Assembly: GCA_020723805.1 (NCBI GenBank)
Contig: DYID01000003.1
Coordinates: 158,175-222,174 of the forward strand
Direction of reading: 5' to 3'
Source of the DNA: Anaerolinea sp.
GTDB taxonomy: Bacteria; Chloroflexota; Anaerolineae; Anaerolineales; Villigracilaceae
Length of the DNA: 64,000 nucleotides
Position numbers and translations under genes: made by a program. This document shows, piece after piece, positions 22,638 through 30,621 of the stretch. The stretch's first letter is position 1. Every line of letters starts with the position of its first letter. The notes beneath the pieces were generated by a model. It ran no database searches. It was not told the origin of the DNA and was given only the letters and a program-made list of their open reading frames with translations.

Positions 22638-23537
22638 CTATTCTTTGTTCCCCGCCAACTGTTTCAACTTGATGAACAATTCCCGCCACTGAATCTTAGA
22701 CACGCCAAGTTTCTGGCGGATTTTATCCGGGTCTTCGCCGGCGTGATAATCGTTCAGGGCGCACGTCCAGCGGCACATATCGAAGGAGAGGTGTTTCTTC
22801 AACCCGGCTTCATTGCCGATGTCTTCGAGCAGATATTCCAGCCGCCGCGGCGACCAGGGGAAGAGTTTCTCCTCGGGGTGGTATTGGGCAAGATACTCCT
22901 TGTAGGCGGGAATCCAGTCCTCGGGCAGAGGCAGTTTCCGTTCCTTGTACCGATTCGCCGGAGACGGGTATTTGATGAAGATCTGCGGTCCGTTGGGCGC
23001 GTCCAGTTCGACGTGTTCGAGCAGGAGTCCGAGGGTCTCACTTTTTTTGATGCCGGTGGTCAACAGGAGATAGACCAGCGCATAGGGACGGGCATCGGGC
23101 TTGGCGGCGCGGCGGTGACGGTCTGCGGCGAGCAGGACTTCGTCATACTCCTTGGGGGTCAACACCAGCGGAAGCGGGCTAATCGCGGAACGCTGGGGAA
23201 TCTTTTCGGCGGGGTCCACCACCAGCACGCCATATTGACTCAGCCAGCGAAACAGGGATTTGACCGAGGTAATGCGCCGCGCCAGCGTCTTGGGACTGCA
23301 CGGCACGTCGCGGTCTTTTTCCATCCAGTCGAAGAAACGGATAAGGTCTTTCGTGGTGATTTTGCCGAGCGCAATCTCCTCGGGGAGGAAGGAAGCCAGC
23401 AGGCGCACATCCGAAAGGAAGGCTTTGATGGTGTTCGGCGAACGCCCCTGGTCCGCGAGGAACATCTCCCACGAGTGGATGGCGGAGGCAAGCGAGGTAT
23501 TCTGTGTGAGATGGGAAGTGAGTTTGTTTTCAGGCAT
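22638..23537 (-). CDS. Tyrosine-recombinase-fold protein with degenerate active site
   Basis: A 299-residue protein with an N-terminal SAM-like core-binding domain (WEMFLADQGRSPNTIKAFLSDVRLLASFL) and a C-terminal integrase-like domain. The first catalytic Arg is Lys (TTGIKKSETLGL instead of TGLRxSE); the HxxR box reads DMCR; the LGH box is LGV; and no nucleophile Tyr is found near the end (QWRELFIKLK). It probably binds DNA without recombining it. It stands alone between repeats and a terminator. A XerC/D role is unlikely. Confidence 0.75.
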   Translation of the reverse strand: MPENKLTSHLTQNTSLASAIHSWEMFLADQGRSPNTIKAFLSDVRLLASFLPEEIALGKITTKDLIRFFDWMEKDRDVPCSPKTLARRITSVKSLFRWLSQYGVLVVDPAEKIPQRSAISPLPLVLTPKEYDEVLLAADRHRRAAKPDARPYALVYLLLTTGIKKSETLGLLLEHVELDAPNGPQIFIKYPSPANRYKERKLPLPEDWIPAYKEYLAQYHPEEKLFPWSPRRLEYLLEDIGNEAGLKKHLSFDMCRWTCALNDYHAGEDPDKIRQKLGVSKIQWRELFIKLKQLAGNKE

Positions 23538-23669
23538 GACATCTCCTGCTTGGTTTCGTATAGTTTAGCGGGAAAGGGAGGAGGTGTCAATCGCCTGCCA
23601 TCACCATCCCATTACGAAAACATGACAGGCAAATACGGTCTGTATTGATGAAAAGGCTGAATCCGCGCT

Positions 23670-24110
23670 CTAGTCAAGATTTTCCAAATCAGCCAGGTCC
23701 TGATACCGCCCCGTTGCCTTTTTGTTTTTCTTCAGATTCTCAAGATCAATAAAATTGACAGGGATGCCTTCCACATCAACAATGATGCGCGAAGCATAGC
23801 ATTCAGAAAATTCCACCCCGGGCAGTGTGGTCAGGATATCAATTCTTCTGGGCGGATGACCCAATTGAAGCATCTGGTCAGGAGTAATAAAATCCGATTC
23901 TTTCACCCCCAATGAACCAAACCCAAATTGTTCGAGCGCCTTGATAATGTTAGAGGCGTTTTCAGGCGTCATCTCCACCCAAATATCAATGTCTTTTGTG
24001 TAGCGTGGATAGCCATGCAACGCAACCGCATACCCCCCCACCACCAAATAGCGGACGCCATTATCGTTTAACGATTGTATAAACTCTTTGAAATCCTGGT
24101 TCAGCACCAT
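23670..24110 (-). CDS. Nucleotidyltransferase-fold protein (DUF6036/MNT-like)
   Basis: A 146-residue protein with the nucleotidyltransferase motif VVGGYAVALHGYPRYTKDIDIWV (GG...DxD). Such proteins often act as antitoxin or toxin partners or adenylate proteins. It overlaps the preceding small gene by 50 nt in a different frame, a strong sign of co-expression. ATG 24110 is the natural start because the GG motif is only 25 residues downstream. Confidence 0.75.
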   Translation of the reverse strand: MVLNQDFKEFIQSLNDNGVRYLVVGGYAVALHGYPRYTKDIDIWVEMTPENASNIIKALEQFGFGSLGVKESDFITPDQMLQLGHPPRRIDILTTLPGVEFSECYASRIIVDVEGIPVNFIDLENLKKNKKATGRYQDLADLENLD

Positions 24111-24258
24111 ACCTCCAGCGGTGATATTCCTGTCGGATTTCCTCCAATGCAGCCAGGCGCGCGGGATAAGGCTGCTGCCGCCAATATGCCGCCTCGGTTT
24201 TCTTGCTCCCCAGTTTTACTTTTGTGACAACCTTTGAGATGCCAAGCGCACGTTTCAT
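24061..24258 (-). CDS. Small partner of the nucleotidyltransferase
   Basis: A 65-residue basic protein with the pattern YWRQQPYPARLAALEEIRQEY ... GFQRVYTIV, a small protein type often found directly upstream of nucleotidyltransferase genes. TATAAT (24270-24265) lies 6 nt before ATG 24258 and no ribosome site is present, so the mRNA is probably leaderless. Together with the following gene it looks like a two-gene toxin-antitoxin-type module, though activity is not shown. Confidence 0.65.
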   Translation of the reverse strand: MKRALGISKVVTKVKLGSKKTEAAYWRQQPYPARLAALEEIRQEYHRWRYGAEPGFQRVYTIVKR

Positions 24259-24291
24259 GCTGCAATTATACCTTGTCAAACCCGCTTTCAT

Positions 24292-25740
24292 CTATTCCGT
24301 CAACTTCTCGGGACGAAAGCACGGCTGGTAGTCGTAGCCCAAAATGAGCAGATATTGTGCGGAACTATTCGGGTCGGGCGCAGGGATGAGACTGCCCGGC
24401 AGCATACCCATCACGTTGAGGATGGTGTTGCTCACCGAGCGGTCCTGCGCGGCGGATTTGTCAATCAGCACCGAGTAGGCATAATCTTGACGGTCGGAAG
24501 GGACGATGCGGGTTTCGTAGCCGGCATAGTTGAGGCGGGTGGAGGCGAGCGTCTCGTAACCGGGAATAGATGTGCCGTTCATCACCTCGATGGTCACCGC
24601 CTGCCGTTCCACCGTCCGCGTGGAGGGAGAGAGGGCTTCGGCGAGCAGCTGCGAGAGCAGTTCCTGATTGGGCGAAAGCACATACGCCCCGCCGCTGGTA
24701 ATCCACGAGGTGACATAGGGCGGGCGGATGTAGTAACTGCGGATATCGGCGTTGGTCAGTTTGGGGGCGTAGAGGGCAAGTTGCAGCAGGTCGCCCAGCC
24801 CCAAGTCGGTTTCGACGGAGTCTTTGAGGTTGTTGTAGAGTTCGGGGATGCGGGCGAGCGTGCCCGCCTGAAGCGCCTGAGCAAAGATGGCGCGCAACAC
24901 TTCCTGCTGGCGGCGTCCGCGGTCGAAGTCGCTGGATTTTTGGCGGGAGCGTGCGTACCACAGCGCCAAGTCGCCGTCCATGTGGACGACGCCGGGGTTG
25001 ACGGTGTAAAGAAACCAGTTTTTCTCGTTTTCGGGGTTGTAACTGGGGTCAATCAGTTTCCAGTCGGTGTAGGGGCAGGCAACGGGGACATCCACGCCGC
25101 CGAGGGTGTCCACGATTTTGCGGAAGCCGTCGAAGTCCACCATGGCAGTGTGGTCAATGCGGATGCCCAGGTTGTAGAGGATGGTGTCTTTGAGCAGACC
25201 CGGTCCTCCGCCGGGATAGCCCGTGCTAATTCCGTGCTGGTAGGCGGTGTTGATGCGGTTGTTCTCCCAGCCGGGGATGAAGACCCACAGGTCGCGTGGG
25301 ACGGAAATGAGGGAGACCTGTCCTTCGTTGGGACGCAGGATGGCGACAATGATGGTATCGGTGCGGAAGGATGTGCCGGAGCGTTTGTCGGAGCCGATGA
25401 GCAGGAAATTGACGGTCTCCTGCCCGTTGGTGAAGGATGGGTCAATGGTGGGGAGCGGCGCGACGGTGTGGATGAGGAAGTTCGGGTCCATCGTCGGGAC
25501 CTCGGTCTGAGTCGGCAAAGGGGGAGGGTCGGCCGGGGAGGAGGAATCAGCAACCGGCGGGGAAAGAAGCGTTCCGGTCGGCGTCCAGGGAATGGGTTGA
25601 AAGGGAGTCGGCGTCGGCGATGGATTGGGGGCAGAAGTCACAAACAGAAAAGCGGGGGCTTGTGAGACGACCGGCGCGCTGGGTCCACAGCCAGCCAGCA
25701 GAAGCGCCGCGATGATGGAGAGCCGCCAGAGGGATTTCAT
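24292..25740 (-). CDS. LytR-CpsA-Psr (LCP) family lipoprotein
   Basis: A 482-residue exported protein: lipobox LLLAGC (Cys near 17), a Pro/Thr-rich spacer, LCP domain from about residue 130 (NFLLIGSDKRSGTSFRTDTIIV, ISVPRDLWV, VDFDGFRKIVDTLGGVDV, ALWYARSRQKSSDFDRGRRQQ) and a C-terminal LytR_C-type domain (VMNGTSIPGYETLAS). LCP enzymes attach glycopolymers from lipid carriers to the envelope. ATG 25740 overlaps the stop of the LysM gene, so the two are coupled. Confidence 0.9.
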   Translation of the reverse strand: MKSLWRLSIIAALLLAGCGPSAPVVSQAPAFLFVTSAPNPSPTPTPFQPIPWTPTGTLLSPPVADSSSPADPPPLPTQTEVPTMDPNFLIHTVAPLPTIDPSFTNGQETVNFLLIGSDKRSGTSFRTDTIIVAILRPNEGQVSLISVPRDLWVFIPGWENNRINTAYQHGISTGYPGGGPGLLKDTILYNLGIRIDHTAMVDFDGFRKIVDTLGGVDVPVACPYTDWKLIDPSYNPENEKNWFLYTVNPGVVHMDGDLALWYARSRQKSSDFDRGRRQQEVLRAIFAQALQAGTLARIPELYNNLKDSVETDLGLGDLLQLALYAPKLTNADIRSYYIRPPYVTSWITSGGAYVLSPNQELLSQLLAEALSPSTRTVERQAVTIEVMNGTSIPGYETLASTRLNYAGYETRIVPSDRQDYAYSVLIDKSAAQDRSVSNTILNVMGMLPGSLIPAPDPNSSAQYLLILGYDYQPCFRPEKLTE

Positions 25741-26525
25741 TGAGTTGGGGTGGGAGATGGGAAGGGTGTAAGAGAGGGCGTCGGTGGAAGGGTGGAGGTG
25801 GGGGCAGGGGTATTTGTGAGGGTGGGCGTGCCAAAGTCGGGGGTGATGGTAAAGGTGGGCGTGGCTGTGGAGGGGAGCGGCGTGTTGGTGCTGGTGGCAG
25901 TGGCGGTGACCGCCGGTGTGCTGGTGGGGACGTTTGGCACCCAAAGCACCTGCCCAACGTGGATGATGGTGGAGACGCCCATGCAGTTGGCAGACTGGAG
26001 TTGCGCTACTGTGGTTCGGTAGAGCAGGGAGATGCGGTAGAGGTTTTCACCGGCTTTGACGATGTGGGCTCTGATCCATCCCGCCGGAGGACCGCAGGGG
26101 ATGACAGTGACAGTGGGGACAGGGGGGACGTAGAGGGTGACGCCCGGCGCAGGGGGAAGGTTGTTGAGGCAGTTGTTTCGGTCCAGCACCTCGGCGGTGG
26201 TCTTGTAGCGCTCAGCAATCGAGTAGAGGGTGTCGTTGGCGCCGACGATGATGGGAATCCAGCCGGGGGGAATGGTGCAAACCGCTTGGGCGAGGGTGGC
26301 AGTCGGAAATGAGACAAGGGTATCGGTGGGAAGTACAGGCGGAAAGGTCGGCGAGGGAAGCGGAGAGGCAAATTCCACTGCAAAGGTGGTGGGCAGGGGC
26401 GAGGGAGTGGGCGGGAGCGCGGGGGCGAAGGTCTCTGCCAGGGAGAGGGAGATGCCGCCGATGACCAGCAGGACAGACACGACTGCAATGACGAATCCGC
26501 CGCCCATTTGGCGCAAGGCTTTCAT
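25737..26525 (-). CDS. Membrane-anchored protein with two LysM domains
   Basis: A 262-residue protein: N-terminal anchor helix (FVIAVVSVLLVIGGISLSL), Pro-rich spacer, LysM domains at about 90-150 (VGANDTLYSIAERYKTT) and 155-215 (VKAGENLYRISLLYRTT), and a Thr/Pro-rich C-terminal tail of about 55 residues. It probably binds cell-wall glycans. I chose ATG 26525 because GGAGG lies 7 nt upstream; the TTG two codons earlier is too close. It sits between a kinase-like gene and the LCP gene in one operon. Confidence 0.85.
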   Translation of the reverse strand: MKALRQMGGGFVIAVVSVLLVIGGISLSLAETFAPALPPTPSPLPTTFAVEFASPLPSPTFPPVLPTDTLVSFPTATLAQAVCTIPPGWIPIIVGANDTLYSIAERYKTTAEVLDRNNCLNNLPPAPGVTLYVPPVPTVTVIPCGPPAGWIRAHIVKAGENLYRISLLYRTTVAQLQSANCMGVSTIIHVGQVLWVPNVPTSTPAVTATATSTNTPLPSTATPTFTITPDFGTPTLTNTPAPTSTLPPTPSLTPFPSPTPTQ

Positions 26526-26527
26526 GG

Positions 26528-28864
26528 TCAAACCTCCGTGCGGGGTTTGCCGGTGGCGACGGGCAAAAGTACGCTGAAGGTCGAACCGACGCCCGGTTCG
26601 GTATCCACCCAGATGCGTCCGTGTTGCGCTTCGGTGAGGGTCTTGGCAATGGAGAGCCCCACGCCTGTGTCGCCAATGCCCTGAATGAGGACGTTATCGG
26701 CGCGGTAGAGGCGGGTGAAGACGCGGGGCAGGTCTTCAGGAGGAATGCCGCCGCCGGTATCCGAGACCTGAAGGAGGACGTAGTCTTTGCCGCCCTCAGA
26801 GTGGGTCTTGACGCGCAGGTGAACGGTTCCCTCCTGGGGAGAGGCGGCGCCGGCGTTTTGCAGGAGGTGAATCAAAATCTGCTGTAATGCCTCGCGGTCG
26901 GCGTAGATGGGTTCGAGTTTTTTGGGCAGGTCGAGGTGGATGGAGATGTTTTTCTCGCGCACCTGACTGCTGGTGTACGACATGGCGTTGTCAATGATGA
27001 GGTCCAGGTTCACGGGTTCGGGCTTGAGGTCATCGAGCCCGGTTTCGAGGGTGGTGACCTGGATGAGGTCGTTGATGAGGTTGGAGATGCGCTCGGTGGA
27101 GGCTTTGATGCGCTCGACGAATTTACGCTGCAACGCGCCAAGGATACCCACCGATTCGCCCAGCAGGAGGTCAGTGTAACCGACGATGGACGACATGGGC
27201 TGGCGCAGTTCCTGTGCGATGGAAGCGATGACTTCCGCCTGTTCGGATGCGCGGGCGGCAGAGGCGCCCTTTTCCGCCTGTGCAAGACGCATGTGGGCTT
27301 CGGCAAGCAGGTTTTGCAGGCGAGCCACTTCTTCGAGGGTGGCGCGCAGTTCCGCCTCCACCTGTGCGTCCGCTTTTCCCGCCGATTTGACCTTTTGTGC
27401 GGCTCGCAGGGATTCGTTCTCCGCTTTGAGTTTTTCGATGACCTTTTGCGCCTCTTCCTGCATCCGCGTCAGTTCTGCCAGACTTTCCGCCTGGGCAAGC
27501 CCCTTTTGCGCCTCGGTGCGGACGGTTTCCATCTGCCGAAGCAGGTCTTCGTTGCGTTTTTCCAGTTCGGCGATGCGCGCCTGAGCCGCTTCCAGTTCCT
27601 GATGAATGCGTTCGGATTTGTGTTCGAGAGCGCTCATCCTCTGTCCGCGTTGGATGACGGGGACGAGAGAAGCGGCGATGTTGGATAGGAACGCCTGGTC
27701 TTCTGCACTCCACAGGCGGTTGGAATAGGGGGAAAGCACGAGCAGACCGCCGATGATGTCCTTTTCGGGGGTGATGATGGGGACGCTCATGAGGTGACCG
27801 GGCGTGCTGAGTCCGAGCATGTCGCTCAACCCTTTGATGTCTGCCGAGGTGCTGCTGGAGGGGAGGCGCAGGGGGCGTCCGCGCTGAATGGAGTTGGAGA
27901 GCATGGGAATCATGCTCTTGTTGAGGCTCCCGCCCTCCACCGGCTCCTCGCGAATGAGGTCGTAGCCGCTGGCAATGTGAAGTTGGTTGTTGTTATCAGT
28001 GAGGTAGATGAGGAAGGCGAGGTCGGCGAGCAGGGTCTGTGCGATGGCGCGGGTAATGGACTGACTCAACTTGTCCACGCTGGATTCGGCGGCAAGCGCC
28101 AGCAGGGCGTGGAAGGTCTTCGGGTCCGTGCTGTAGCGCCGCCGTTCCTCGGAAGGCGCAGTGGGTTTGATGGTGGTACGGACGGGCGGCGGCGCCGGGA
28201 AGCGCTGGGTCAGCGTCATCAGCACCGGGTACGCCGCCATGTATGCCAGACGCACAGCGCCGGGAAAATCGCTGTCGGTGCGCCCGAAAATGAGATGGAG
28301 GAGATGCCCCGCAAAGGCAAGCAGGAAGATTGCCATGCCGTTTCCCCATCCGTTCGGGCGGCGGACGAGGAGCAGGAACAACCCAAAGACGGCAAGCGCC
28401 AGGCTTGCCATTTGCCAGTAACCGTCGAAGAAGGTCAGGTTGTAGGGGATGGAGGGCGTTTGGGAATAAGCAATCAATGAAACAGCAAAAGCCGCCGCGA
28501 CCAGCAGGCTGAACAACGCCGCCATGGTATCGGCAATGCGGTTGGGCTCGGGGAAGGTCCACAGCCAAATCAGCCAGACGAGGGCAAAGAGTGTCAGCGC
28601 CCGGTCCACCGGCGGGAGGAAGAGGCGCAGGTTGATCAATCCTTCGCTGCCCAGCGCGCTCAACACAAAGAGCGCCACCTGCGCCGAAAGCAGGAAACTC
28701 AAACCGAAGACCGTGCGGCGTGCCTGAGGAAAGCCGCTTGCCCGCAGATGGAAGATGGCAGATTGAAGCGCACTGACGATGGAAAACACCAGCACCAGAT
28801 GGTAAATGACGCTCCCTGTGGGCTGGGTGAAGAGATCGAACATCTGGATGAGGGAATTGACCAT
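26528..28864 (-). CDS. Membrane histidine-kinase-like protein lacking the phosphoacceptor His
   Basis: A 778-residue protein: about seven N-terminal helices, a GAF-like domain (about 260-400), a long coiled coil (about 410-545), a HisKA-like helix pair and a HATPase domain. The H-box reads IAQELRQPMSSIVGYTDLL, with Gln where kinases have the phosphorylated His. The ATPase boxes look intact (VSDTGGGIPPEDL, GDTGVGLSIAKTL). It may be a pseudokinase or partner for another kinase. TATAAT (28881-28876) lies 11 nt before ATG 28864 and 5 nt before TTG 28870, so the leader is very short or absent. Confidence 0.8.
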   Translation of the reverse strand: MVNSLIQMFDLFTQPTGSVIYHLVLVFSIVSALQSAIFHLRASGFPQARRTVFGLSFLLSAQVALFVLSALGSEGLINLRLFLPPVDRALTLFALVWLIWLWTFPEPNRIADTMAALFSLLVAAAFAVSLIAYSQTPSIPYNLTFFDGYWQMASLALAVFGLFLLLVRRPNGWGNGMAIFLLAFAGHLLHLIFGRTDSDFPGAVRLAYMAAYPVLMTLTQRFPAPPPVRTTIKPTAPSEERRRYSTDPKTFHALLALAAESSVDKLSQSITRAIAQTLLADLAFLIYLTDNNNQLHIASGYDLIREEPVEGGSLNKSMIPMLSNSIQRGRPLRLPSSSTSADIKGLSDMLGLSTPGHLMSVPIITPEKDIIGGLLVLSPYSNRLWSAEDQAFLSNIAASLVPVIQRGQRMSALEHKSERIHQELEAAQARIAELEKRNEDLLRQMETVRTEAQKGLAQAESLAELTRMQEEAQKVIEKLKAENESLRAAQKVKSAGKADAQVEAELRATLEEVARLQNLLAEAHMRLAQAEKGASAARASEQAEVIASIAQELRQPMSSIVGYTDLLLGESVGILGALQRKFVERIKASTERISNLINDLIQVTTLETGLDDLKPEPVNLDLIIDNAMSYTSSQVREKNISIHLDLPKKLEPIYADREALQQILIHLLQNAGAASPQEGTVHLRVKTHSEGGKDYVLLQVSDTGGGIPPEDLPRVFTRLYRADNVLIQGIGDTGVGLSIAKTLTEAQHGRIWVDTEPGVGSTFSVLLPVATGKPRTEV

Positions 28865-28994
28865 GGGCAAGGGCGATTATACTGCCAGTTGTGCGAAACC
28901 GTTTGCCCCTGTAGGTTACGTTTTCGCTACAAAATTTCGCCAGCCCGCCGGCTTTACTTTACAGGTATCATTGGATAATTCGAAAGGACATCCA

Positions 28995-30230
28995 ATGACA
29001 AATCTGAAACGCATCGCCGCAAGAACCACTGCCATTCTTTTTATCGCCCAAAGCCTCGCCTCCGCTGGCTTCATTGCGGCGGCAGCAATCAACCCGATTT
29101 TGGGAGCGAAACTGGCGCCAAGCCGCGCGCTGGCAACCCTGCCCACGGCGGTCTATTTGTTGAGCGGAGCGCTCTCCGCCTCTGCCTGGGGCTACCTCAT
29201 GGACCGCATCGGACGCCGTAACGGCATCACCCTCGGTCTCCTGCTCGGCGTGCTGGGCAACATCCTGGTTCTGAATGCAATACCCATTTCATCGTTTGCA
29301 CTGGTGTTGAGCGGCTTGGTGTTGATGGGCATGACCAACAGCGCCGTGTTGCTGGGTCGTTTCGCCGCCGCGGAAGTGAACCCTCCCGACCAGCGCGGAC
29401 GCGCCATTTCAGCGGTGGTGCTGGGCGGCGTGATTGGAACGATTCTGGCGCGCGTTTCGGCAGTGCCGATGAGCGGCTTCGTCGTGCGCTTCGGCATGGA
29501 CGAACTGGCGGGCGCGTATTTCACCACGCTGGCATTGTTTGCGCTTGCTTCTTTCGTCGTATTTCTCGGTCTGCGCCCCGACCCACGCGAGGTGGGCAGA
29601 GAAGTGGCAAAACTGTATCCCGAATCCATCCCGCACGGCGAGGCGCGACCGGTCTCCCAAATCCTGCGCCAGCCGGCGGCAGTCACGGCGGTGGCGGCGA
29701 TGACGCTTGGGCAGGTGGTGATGGTTGCCATCATGGTCATCACCTCCCTGCACATGGAAGATCACATGCACCCGCGCAGCGACATTTATTCGGTTATCTC
29801 GGCACACACGTTCGGGATGTACGCCCCCTCCATCATCTCCGGCTGGCTGCTGGACCGCTGGGGACGCGGTAGGATGATTCTGATTGGTTCGGCGACCCTC
29901 CTGCTTGCCTGCATCGCTGCGCCGCTCTCGCCGGATGTCCTGCCGCTTGGCATCGCGCTCTTCCTGCTCGGCGTGGGCTGGAACTTCTGCTTCGTAGGCG
30001 GCTCCACCCTGCTTGCAGACCAACTCTCCCCGCTGGAACGCTCGCGCACACAAGGGACGAACGACCTGCTCGTGGGGCTTGCCTCGGCAGTCATCAGCCT
30101 GTCGAGCGGCGTCATCTTCAACGCCACCAGTTACACAATGATGACCATCCTGGCGGGAGCGTTATCACTCGTACCGCTGGCGATGTCGGCGGCGTTCTTG
30201 AGAAACACGATCAAACCCATCCCTGCCTGA
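28995..30230 (+). CDS. MFS transporter
   Basis: A 411-residue, twelve-helix major facilitator. The loop 2-3 motif is GYLMDRIGRRNGITLG, a good motif A, with a related GWLLDRWGRGRMILIG in the second half. ATG 28995 has AAAGGA. Substrate unknown; drug or sugar efflux types look alike. Diverges from the kinase-like gene with about 115 bp between and ends at a terminator shared with the cupin gene. Confidence 0.85.
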   Translation: MTNLKRIAARTTAILFIAQSLASAGFIAAAAINPILGAKLAPSRALATLPTAVYLLSGALSASAWGYLMDRIGRRNGITLGLLLGVLGNILVLNAIPISSFALVLSGLVLMGMTNSAVLLGRFAAAEVNPPDQRGRAISAVVLGGVIGTILARVSAVPMSGFVVRFGMDELAGAYFTTLALFALASFVVFLGLRPDPREVGREVAKLYPESIPHGEARPVSQILRQPAAVTAVAAMTLGQVVMVAIMVITSLHMEDHMHPRSDIYSVISAHTFGMYAPSIISGWLLDRWGRGRMILIGSATLLLACIAAPLSPDVLPLGIALFLLGVGWNFCFVGGSTLLADQLSPLERSRTQGTNDLLVGLASAVISLSSGVIFNATSYTMMTILAGALSLVPLAMSAAFLRNTIKPIPA

Positions 30231-30237
30231 AAGATAA

Positions 30238-30268
30238 ACATCCCGCAAGCGCAACGCCTGCGGGATGT
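30238..30268. terminator. Convergent terminator
   Basis: ACATCCCGCA ... TGCGGGATGT stem between the MFS and cupin genes; short T content on either side. Confidence 0.7.
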
Positions 30269-30297
30269 CTTCACTGACACTGATCGCTATACTCGAA

Positions 30298-30621
30298 TCA
30301 CTTCCGTATCATCGTCAACAACATCTTGAAGCGCGTCAGCGCCCTGACGGCGTGCGGCTCATTGGCGGGCATGATGATGGCGTCGCCGCTCTTCAAATGA
30401 AACGGCTTGCCGGAAATTTTGACTTCCGCCTCGCCTTCCAGCACATGAACGAGCGCATCGAACGGCGCGGTATGCTCGCTCAATTCCTGATCCTGGTCGA
30501 AGGCAAAGAGCGTGACATTGCCCGCCTCCGCCTTGGTAATCTGACGACTGACGACAGAACCTTCGTTGTAAGAAACCATGTCGGTCAAATGCAAAATTTC
30601 GGACGCGGGGGCTGTGGACAT
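30298..30621 (-). CDS. Single cupin-domain protein
   Basis: A 107-residue cupin. Motif 1 is EHTAPFDALVHVLEGEAEV and motif 2 is GDAIIMPANEPHAV; together they offer His and Glu for a metal. The small size suggests a binding or regulatory cupin rather than a larger oxygenase. Its ATG 30621 overlaps the TAA of the metalloprotease gene by one base (TAATG), so it is translated with it. Confidence 0.8.
   Translation of the reverse strand: MSTAPASEILHLTDMVSYNEGSVVSRQITKAEAGNVTLFAFDQDQELSEHTAPFDALVHVLEGEAEVKISGKPFHLKSGDAIIMPANEPHAVRALTRFKMLLTMIRK

Noticed and set aside
24274..24279. TTGACA just upstream of the -10 at 24265-24270
   Set aside because: Only 3 bp separate it from TATAAT, so it cannot serve as the -35 of that promoter.
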